From Phorcus lineatus (lineage: Eukaryota; Mollusca; Gastropoda; Trochida; Trochidae): 64,000 nt of DNA. Below, piece by piece: positions 55,263 to 64,000 of the stretch. The notes under the pieces are model-generated. The model worked only from the letters and a program-made list of their open reading frames with translations. It ran no database searches and had not been told where the DNA came from. The stretch is taken from positions 39,120,054-39,184,053 of the forward strand of contig OV121094.1 in the NCBI GenBank assembly GCA_921293015.1. The letters run 5' to 3'. Position numbers and translations under genes: made by a program. Numbering within the stretch: position 1 is the stretch's first letter; each line of letters begins with the position of its first letter.

Positions 55263-58200
55263 CTGGCTACAACAATATGCATATATTGGACATAGTCTTA
55301 TTCCGCGATTTTGGTCAAAATCAGCTATCTGTACCTGTTTAAGCTCGAATCTGGAGCCCAAACCAAGAATCTGACAGGAAATTGGTATTGTTCAATCGAT
55401 AGAACACAATGTGATGTACATTTGATGAAAGTTTGGTTTAGAAATATGCATTTTTAAGAAAGTTATCGCGCTGGCTACAACAATATGCATATATTGGACA
55501 TAGTCTTTTTCCGCGATTTTGGTCAAAATCAGCTATCTGTACCTGTTTAAGCTCGAATCTGGAGCCCAAACCAAGAATCTGACAGGGAATTGGTATTGTC
55601 CAATCGATAGAACACAATGTGATGTACATTTGATGAAAGTTTGGTTTAGAAATATGCATTTTTAAGAAAGTTATCGCGCTCGCTACAACAATATGCATAT
55701 ATTGGACATAGTCTTTTTCCGCGATTTTGGTCAAAATCAGCTATCTGTACCTGTTTAAGCTCGAATCTGGAGCCCAAACCAAGAATCTGACAGGAAATTG
55801 GTATTGCTCAATCGATAGAACACAATGTGATGTACATTTGATGAAAGTTTGGTTTAGAAATATGCATTTTTAAGAAAGTTATCGCGCTCGTTACAACAAT
55901 ATGCATATATTGGACATAGTCTTTTTCCGCGATTTTGGTCAAAATCAGCTATCTGTACCTGTTTAAGCTCGAATCTGGAGCCCAAACCAAGAATCTGACA
56001 AGAAATTGGTATTGCTCAATCGATAGAACACAATGTGATGTACATTTGATGAAAGTTTGGTTTAGAAATATGCATTTTTAAGAAAGTTATCGCGCTGGCT
56101 ACAACAATATGCATATATTGGACATAGTCTTTTTCCGCGATTTTGGTCAAAATCAGCTATCTGTACCTGTTTAAGCTCGAATCTGGAGCCCAAACCAAGA
56201 ATCTGACAGGAAATTGGTATTGTTCAATCGATAGAACACAATGTGATGTACATTTGATAAAAGTTTGGTTAAAAAATATGCATTTTTAAGAAAGTTATCG
56301 CGCTCGCTACAACAATATGCATATATTGGACATAGTCTTTTTCCGCGATTTTGGTAAAAATCAGCTATCTGTACCTGTTTAAGCTCGAATCTGGAGCCCA
56401 AACCAAGAATCTGACAGGAAATTGGTATTGCTTAATCGATAGAACACAATGTGATGTACATTTGATGAAAGTTTGGTTTAGAAATATGCATTTTTAAGAA
56501 AGTTATCGCGCTCGTTACAACAATATGCATATATTGGACATAGTCTTTTTCCGCGATTTTGGTCAAAATCAGCTATCTGTACCTGTTTAAGCTCGAATCT
56601 GGAGCCCAAACCAAGAATCTGACAGGAAATTGGTATTGCTCAATCGATAGAACACAATGTGATGTACATTTGATGAAAGTTTGGTTTAGAAATATGCATT
56701 TTTAAGAAAGTTATCGCGCTCGCTACAAAAATATGCATATATTGGACATAGTCTTTTTCCGCGATTTTGGTCAAAATCAGCTATCTGTACCTGTTTAAGC
56801 TCGAATCTGGAGCCCAAACCAAGAATCTGACAGGAAATTGGTATTGTTCAATCGATAGAACACAATGTGATGTACATTTGATGAAAGTTTGGTTAAAAAA
56901 TATGCATTTTTAAGAAAGTTATCGCGCTGGCTACAACAATATGCATATATTGGACATAGTCTTTTTCCGCGATTTTGGTCAAAATCAGCTATCTGTACCT
57001 GTTTAAGCTCGAATCTGGAGCCCAAACCAAGAATCTGACAGGAAATTGGTATTGTTCAATCGATAGAACACAATGTGATGTACATTTGATAAAAGTTTGG
57101 TTAAAAAATATGCATTTTTAAGAAAGTTATCGCGCTCGCTACAACAATATGCATATATTGGACATAGTCTTTTTCCGCGATTTTGGTCAAAATCAGCTAT
57201 CTGTACCTGTTTAAGCTCGAATCTGGAGCCCAAACCAAGAATCTGACAGGAAATTGGTATTGCTTAATCGATAGAACATAATGTGATGTACATTTGATGA
57301 AAGTTTGGTTTAGAAATATGCATTTTTAAGAAAGTTATCGCGCTCGTTACAACAATATGCATATATTGGACATAGTCTTTTTCCGCGATTTTGGTCAAAA
57401 TCAGCTATCTGTACCTGTTTAAGCTCGAATCTGGAGCCCAAACCAAGAATCTGACAGGAAATTGGTATTGCTCAATCGATAGAACACAATGTGATGTACA
57501 TTTGATGAAAGTTTGGTTTAGAAATATGCATTTTTAAGAAAGTTATCGCGCTCGCTACAAAAATATGCATATATTGGACATAGTCTTTTTCCGCGATTTT
57601 GGTCAAAATCAGCTATCTGTACCTGTTTAAGCTCGAATCTGGAGCCCAAACCAAGAATCTGACAGGAAATTGGTATTGTTCAATCGATAGAACACAATGT
57701 GATGTACATTTGATGAAAGTTTGGTTTAGAAATATGCATTTTTAAGAAAGTTATCGCGCTGGCTACAACAATATGCATATATTGGACATAGTCTTTTTCC
57801 GCGATTTTGGTCAAAATCAGCTATCTGTACCTGTTTAAGCTCGAATCTGGAGCCCAAACCAAGAATCTGACAGGGAATTGGTATTGTTCAATCGATAGAA
57901 CACAATGTGATGTACATTTGATGAAAGTTTGGTTTAGAAATATGCATTTTTAAGAAAGTTATCGCGCTCGCTACAAAAATATGCATATATTGGACATAGT
58001 CTTTTTCCGCGATTTTGGTCAAAATCAGCTATCTGTACCTGTTTAAGCTCGAATCTGGAGCCCAAACCAAGAATCTGACAGGAAATTGGTATTGTTCAAT
58101 CGATAGAACACAATGTGATGTACATTTGATGAAAGTTTGGTTTAGAAATATGCATTTTTAAGAAAGTTATCGCGCTGGCTACAACAATATGCATATATTG

Positions 58201-59214
58201 GACATAGTCTTTTTCCGCGATTTTGGTCAAAATCAGCTATCTGTACCTGTTTAAGCTCGAATCTGGAGCCCAAACCAAGAATCTGACAGGGAATTGGTAT
58301 TGTTCAATCGATAGAACACAATGTGATGTACATTTGATGAAAGTTTGGTTAAAAAATATGCATTTTTAAGAAAGTTATCGCGCTCGCTACAACAATATGC
58401 ATATATTGGACATAGTCTTTTTCCGCGATTTTGGTCAAAATCAGCTATCTGTACCTGTTTAAGCTCGAATCTGGAGCCCAAACCAAGAATCTGACAGGAA
58501 ATTGGTATTGCTCAATCGATAGAACATAATGTGATGTACATTTGATGAAAGTTTGGTTTAGAAATATGCATTTTTAAGAAAGTTATCGCGCTCGTTACAA
58601 CAATATGCATATATTGGACATAGTCTTTTTCCGCGATTTTGGTCAAAATCAGCTATCTGTACCTGTTTAAGCTCGAATCTGGAGCCCAAACCAAGAATCT
58701 GACAGGAAATTGGTATTGTTCAATCGATAGAACACAATGTGATGTACATTTGATGAAAGTTTGGTTTAGAAATATGCATTTTTAAGAAAGTTATCGCGCT
58801 GGCTACAACAATATGCATATATTGGACATAGTCTTTTTCCGCGATTTTGGTCAAAATCAGCTATCTGTACCTGTTTAAGCTCGAATCTGGAGCCCAAACC
58901 AAGAATCTGACAGGAAATTGGTATTGTTCAATCGATAGAACACAATGTGATGTACATTTGATGAAAGTTTGGTTTAGAAATATGCATTTTTAAGAAAGTT
59001 ATCGCGCTCGCTACAACAATATGCATATATTGGACATAGTCTTTTTCCGCGATTTTGGTCAAAATCAGCTATCTGTACCTGTTTAAGCTCGAATCTGGAG
59101 CCCAAACCAAGAATCTGACAGGAAATTGGTATTGTTCAATCGATAGAACACAATGTGATGTACATTTGATGAAAGTTTGGTTTAGAAATATGCATTTTTA
59201 AGAAAGTTATCGCG
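55263..59214 (+). repeat. 19-monomer higher-order repeat, copy 1 (3,952 bp)
   Basis: It opens with a CTGGCT monomer carrying CTTATTCC and contains, in order, CAGGGAATT, CAAGAAATT, TTTGATAAAAG with GGTTAAAAAAT, GGTAAAAATC, ACAAAAATATG, TTGCTTAAT with AACATAATG and further markers. The same order appears exactly 3,952 bases (19 x 208) later. I found only three differing bases, at 55,600, 56,433 and 57,887. Confidence 0.88.
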
Positions 59215-62200
59215 CTGGCTACAACAATATGCATATATTGGACATAGTCTTATTCCGCGATTTTGGTCAAAATCAGCTATCTGTACCTGTTTAAGCTCGA
59301 ATCTGGAGCCCAAACCAAGAATCTGACAGGAAATTGGTATTGTTCAATCGATAGAACACAATGTGATGTACATTTGATGAAAGTTTGGTTTAGAAATATG
59401 CATTTTTAAGAAAGTTATCGCGCTGGCTACAACAATATGCATATATTGGACATAGTCTTTTTCCGCGATTTTGGTCAAAATCAGCTATCTGTACCTGTTT
59501 AAGCTCGAATCTGGAGCCCAAACCAAGAATCTGACAGGGAATTGGTATTGTTCAATCGATAGAACACAATGTGATGTACATTTGATGAAAGTTTGGTTTA
59601 GAAATATGCATTTTTAAGAAAGTTATCGCGCTCGCTACAACAATATGCATATATTGGACATAGTCTTTTTCCGCGATTTTGGTCAAAATCAGCTATCTGT
59701 ACCTGTTTAAGCTCGAATCTGGAGCCCAAACCAAGAATCTGACAGGAAATTGGTATTGCTCAATCGATAGAACACAATGTGATGTACATTTGATGAAAGT
59801 TTGGTTTAGAAATATGCATTTTTAAGAAAGTTATCGCGCTCGTTACAACAATATGCATATATTGGACATAGTCTTTTTCCGCGATTTTGGTCAAAATCAG
59901 CTATCTGTACCTGTTTAAGCTCGAATCTGGAGCCCAAACCAAGAATCTGACAAGAAATTGGTATTGCTCAATCGATAGAACACAATGTGATGTACATTTG
60001 ATGAAAGTTTGGTTTAGAAATATGCATTTTTAAGAAAGTTATCGCGCTGGCTACAACAATATGCATATATTGGACATAGTCTTTTTCCGCGATTTTGGTC
60101 AAAATCAGCTATCTGTACCTGTTTAAGCTCGAATCTGGAGCCCAAACCAAGAATCTGACAGGAAATTGGTATTGTTCAATCGATAGAACACAATGTGATG
60201 TACATTTGATAAAAGTTTGGTTAAAAAATATGCATTTTTAAGAAAGTTATCGCGCTCGCTACAACAATATGCATATATTGGACATAGTCTTTTTCCGCGA
60301 TTTTGGTAAAAATCAGCTATCTGTACCTGTTTAAGCTCGAATCTGGAGCCCAAACCAAGAATCTGACAGGAAATTGGTATTGCTCAATCGATAGAACACA
60401 ATGTGATGTACATTTGATGAAAGTTTGGTTTAGAAATATGCATTTTTAAGAAAGTTATCGCGCTCGTTACAACAATATGCATATATTGGACATAGTCTTT
60501 TTCCGCGATTTTGGTCAAAATCAGCTATCTGTACCTGTTTAAGCTCGAATCTGGAGCCCAAACCAAGAATCTGACAGGAAATTGGTATTGCTCAATCGAT
60601 AGAACACAATGTGATGTACATTTGATGAAAGTTTGGTTTAGAAATATGCATTTTTAAGAAAGTTATCGCGCTCGCTACAAAAATATGCATATATTGGACA
60701 TAGTCTTTTTCCGCGATTTTGGTCAAAATCAGCTATCTGTACCTGTTTAAGCTCGAATCTGGAGCCCAAACCAAGAATCTGACAGGAAATTGGTATTGTT
60801 CAATCGATAGAACACAATGTGATGTACATTTGATGAAAGTTTGGTTAAAAAATATGCATTTTTAAGAAAGTTATCGCGCTGGCTACAACAATATGCATAT
60901 ATTGGACATAGTCTTTTTCCGCGATTTTGGTCAAAATCAGCTATCTGTACCTGTTTAAGCTCGAATCTGGAGCCCAAACCAAGAATCTGACAGGAAATTG
61001 GTATTGTTCAATCGATAGAACACAATGTGATGTACATTTGATAAAAGTTTGGTTAAAAAATATGCATTTTTAAGAAAGTTATCGCGCTCGCTACAACAAT
61101 ATGCATATATTGGACATAGTCTTTTTCCGCGATTTTGGTCAAAATCAGCTATCTGTACCTGTTTAAGCTCGAATCTGGAGCCCAAACCAAGAATCTGACA
61201 GGAAATTGGTATTGCTTAATCGATAGAACATAATGTGATGTACATTTGATGAAAGTTTGGTTTAGAAATATGCATTTTTAAGAAAGTTATCGCGCTCGTT
61301 ACAACAATATGCATATATTGGACATAGTCTTTTTCCGCGATTTTGGTCAAAATCAGCTATCTGTACCTGTTTAAGCTCGAATCTGGAGCCCAAACCAAGA
61401 ATCTGACAGGAAATTGGTATTGCTCAATCGATAGAACACAATGTGATGTACATTTGATGAAAGTTTGGTTTAGAAATATGCATTTTTAAGAAAGTTATCG
61501 CGCTCGCTACAAAAATATGCATATATTGGACATAGTCTTTTTCCGCGATTTTGGTCAAAATCAGCTATCTGTACCTGTTTAAGCTCGAATCTGGAGCCCA
61601 AACCAAGAATCTGACAGGAAATTGGTATTGTTCAATCGATAGAACACAATGTGATGTACATTTGATGAAAGTTTGGTTTAGAAATATGCATTTTTAAGAA
61701 AGTTATCGCGCTGGCTACAACAATATGCATATATTGGACATAGTCTTTTTCCGCGATTTTGGTCAAAATCAGCTATCTGTACCTGTTTAAGCTCGAATCT
61801 GGAGCCCAAACCAAGAATCTGACAGGGAATTGGTATTGCTCAATCGATAGAACACAATGTGATGTACATTTGATGAAAGTTTGGTTTAGAAATATGCATT
61901 TTTAAGAAAGTTATCGCGCTCGCTACAAAAATATGCATATATTGGACATAGTCTTTTTCCGCGATTTTGGTCAAAATCAGCTATCTGTACCTGTTTAAGC
62001 TCGAATCTGGAGCCCAAACCAAGAATCTGACAGGAAATTGGTATTGTTCAATCGATAGAACACAATGTGATGTACATTTGATGAAAGTTTGGTTTAGAAA
62101 TATGCATTTTTAAGAAAGTTATCGCGCTGGCTACAACAATATGCATATATTGGACATAGTCTTTTTCCGCGATTTTGGTCAAAATCAGCTATCTGTACCT

Positions 62201-63166
62201 GTTTAAGCTCGAATCTGGAGCCCAAACCAAGAATCTGACAGGGAATTGGTATTGTTCAATCGATAGAACACAATGTGATGTACATTTGATGAAAGTTTGG
62301 TTAAAAAATATGCATTTTTAAGAAAGTTATCGCGCTCGCTACAACAATATGCATATATTGGACATAGTCTTTTTCCGCGATTTTGGTCAAAATCAGCTAT
62401 CTGTACCTGTTTAAGCTCGAATCTGGAGCCCAAACCAAGAATCTGACAGGAAATTGGTATTGCTCAATCGATAGAACATAATGTGATGTACATTTGATGA
62501 AAGTTTGGTTTAGAAATATGCATTTTTAAGAAAGTTATCGCGCTCGTTACAACAATATGCATATATTGGACATAGTCTTTTTCCGCGATTTTGGTCAAAA
62601 TCAGCTATCTGTACCTGTTTAAGCTCGAATCTGGAGCCCAAACCAAGAATCTGACAGGAAATTGGTATTGTTCAATCGATAGAACACAATGTGATGTACA
62701 TTTGATGAAAGTTTGGTTTAGAAATATGCATTTTTAAGAAAGTTATCGCGCTGGCTACAACAATATGCATATATTGGACATAGTCTTTTTCCGCGATTTT
62801 GGTCAAAATCAGCTATCTGTACCTGTTTAAGCTCGAATCTGGAGCCCAAACCAAGAATCTGACAGGAAATTGGTATTGTTCAATCGATAGAACACAATGT
62901 GATGTACATTTGATGAAAGTTTGGTTTAGAAATATGCATTTTTAAGAAAGTTATCGCGCTCGCTACAACAATATGCATATATTGGACATAGTCTTTTTCC
63001 GCGATTTTGGTCAAAATCAGCTATCTGTACCTGTTTAAGCTCGAATCTGGAGCCCAAACCAAGAATCTGACAGGAAATTGGTATTGTTCAATCGATAGAA
63101 CACAATGTGATGTACATTTGATGAAAGTTTGGTTTAGAAATATGCATTTTTAAGAAAGTTATCGCG
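59215..63166 (+). repeat. 19-monomer higher-order repeat, copy 2 (3,952 bp)
   Basis: It directly follows copy 1. The three differences map to 59,552, 60,385 and 61,839, all in the variable triplet of TTG-YYY-AAT. Beyond 63,166 the match ends, because the next monomer starts CTCGCT with ACAAAAATATG rather than CTGGCT with CTTATTCC. About 0.08% divergence implies a recent duplication or strong homogenisation, provided the assembly is right. Confidence 0.88.
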
Positions 63167-64000
63167 CTCGCTACAAAAATATGCATATATTGGACATAGT
63201 CTTTTTCCGCGATTTTGGTCAAAATCAGCTATCTGTACCTGTTTAAGCTCGAATCTGGAGCCCAAACCAAGAATCTGACAGGAAATTGGTATTGCTCAAT
63301 CGATAGAACACAATGTGATGTACATTTGATGAAAGTTTGGTTTAGAAATATGCATTTTTAAGAAAGTTATCGCGCTCGCTACAAAAATATGCATATATTG
63401 GACATAGTCTTTTTCCGCGATTTTGGTCAAAATCAGCTATCTGTACCTGTTTAAGCTCGAATCTGGAGCCCAAACCAAGAATCTGACAGGAAATTGGTAT
63501 TGTTCAATCGATAGAACACAATGTGATGTACATTTGATGAAAGTTTGGTTTAGAAATATGCATTTTTAAGAAAGTTATCGCGCTGGCTACAACAATATGC
63601 ATATATTGGACATAGTCTTTTTCCGCGATTTTGGTCAAAATCAGCTATCTGTACCTGTTTAAGCTCGAATCTGGAGCCCAAACCAAGAATCTGACAGGGA
63701 ATTGGTATTGTTCAATCGATAGAACACAATGTGATGTACATTTGATGAAAGTTTGGTTAAAAAATATGCATTTTTAAGAAAGTTATCGCGCTCGCTACAA
63801 CAATATGCATATATTGGACATAGTCTTTTTCCGCGATTTTGGTCAAAATCAGCTATCTGTACCTGTTTAAGCTCGAATCTGGAGCCCAAACCAAGAATCT
63901 GACAGGAAATTGGTATTGCTCAATCGATAGAACATAATGTGATGTACATTTGATGAAAGTTTGGTTTAGAAATATGCATTTTTAAGAAAGTTATCGCGCT
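63167..64000 (+). repeat. Final four monomers, array continuing beyond the window
   Basis: The monomers carry ACAAAAATATG twice, then CAGGGAATT with GGTTAAAAAAT, then AACATAATG. This resembles the inside of the 19-mer (compare 61,919-62,542 and 57,967-58,590), so a shortened third copy may begin here. No unique flank is reached. Confidence 0.7.

Larger units (their letters stand above)
1..64000 (+). repeat. 208-bp satellite DNA array filling the window
   Basis: Monomer starts (CTCGCTAC or the alleles CTGGCTAC and CTCGTTAC) recur every 208 bases: 1, 209, 417, 625, then 834 after one inserted T, and so on to the end. All copies lie in the same orientation, with no inverted copy and no unique sequence between them. 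Excluding the 200 N there are about 307 monomers. Copies typically differ by a few bases and a minority are 206, 207, 209 or 211 bp long. Long same-strand arrays with higher-order repeats are typical of centromeric or pericentromeric satellites in eukaryotes; that role is inferred here. The array has no visible edge, so its true length is unknown. The strand label is arbitrary. Confidence 0.98.
45723..64000 (+). repeat. Satellite sub-domain C (about 88 monomers)
   Basis: Diagnostic alleles are GGTTAAAAAATATG in place of GGTTTAGAAATATG, frequent TTGTTCAAT, ACAAAAATATG, AACATAATG, TTGCTTAAT, CAGGGAATT and TTTGATAAAAG. GGTTAAAAAAT is not seen in A or B. Domain B markers CTCGTT and CTGGCT persist, but TATATGGAC and ATGCTTTTTT do not, and CTTATTCC occurs only near 55,300 and 59,252. 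The GGTTAAAAAAT change removes a minus-strand stop, which is why a near-identical 76-codon open frame reappears in many of these monomers. Confidence 0.85.

Noticed and set aside
1..64000. CRISPR array
   Set aside because: The repeats are 208 bp and abut directly. There are no short repeats alternating with unique spacers and no cas genes.
1..64000. Tandem 5S rRNA, tRNA, histone or other gene-bearing repeat array
   Set aside because: No 5S control region, tRNA A/B boxes, rRNA-like sequence or coding frame is visible in the monomer.
1..64000. Telomeric repeat or transposon-derived tandem array
   Set aside because: There are no short G-rich telomere units, terminal inverted repeats, LTRs, target-site duplications or transposase/reverse-transcriptase frames.

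Overview
The whole window is one tandem satellite DNA array. From base 1 to base 64,000, apart from a 200-base run of N at 45,523-45,722, it consists of head-to-tail copies of one 208-bp monomer on the same strand, about 307 copies in all. By direct count a typical monomer (834-1041) has 76 G/C in 208 bases, about 36.5% GC. I see no gene, RNA gene, transposon, CRISPR array or unique flanking sequence. Because 208 is not a multiple of 3, the reading frame shifts at every monomer and stops recur, so every open frame here is a short by-product of the repeat. A homogeneous array longer than 64 kb with higher-order repeats (HORs) points to heterochromatic or centromeric/pericentromeric DNA of a nuclear eukaryotic genome. 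The sequence alone does not identify the species.

The array has three sub-domains, told apart by linked single-base variants. Domain A (1-12,481, 60 monomers) mixes ATCGCT and ATCGCG at the monomer end and carries GTTTAT, TTGAG, CTTACAGG, AAGATGC and CTAGAG alleles. It includes a 5-monomer, 1,040-bp HOR at 1,250-4,993. Domain B (12,482-45,522) is fixed for ATCGCG and carries three alleles at the monomer start (CTCGCT, CTCGTT, CTGGCT), plus ACATTATG, CTTATTCC, a one-base deletion (TATATGGAC) and ATGCTTTTTT. It contains a 10-mer/9-mer HOR pair near 13.7-17.7 kb, a 624-bp trimer rhythm at 18.1-20.4 kb, and an 831-bp four-monomer cassette found six times between 26.8 and 38.3 kb at irregular whole-monomer spacings. 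Domain C (45,723-64,000) carries GGTTAAAAAAT, TTGTTCAAT, ACAAAAATATG, CATAATG and CAGGGAATT. It ends with two adjacent 19-monomer, 3,952-bp HOR copies that differ at only three bases I could find.

The B-to-C change coincides with the N gap, and the 200 N do not fit the 208-bp phase, so that join is probably a scaffold placeholder. Inside the monomer, a 16-bp dyad (GATTTTGGTCAAAATC) sits beside a nearly invariant stretch. Two ATATGCAT octamers 39 bp apart bracket the monomer junction, which is one of the two main variation hot spots. The most promising material for follow-up is the HOR structure and these two internal motifs as possible protein-binding sites.
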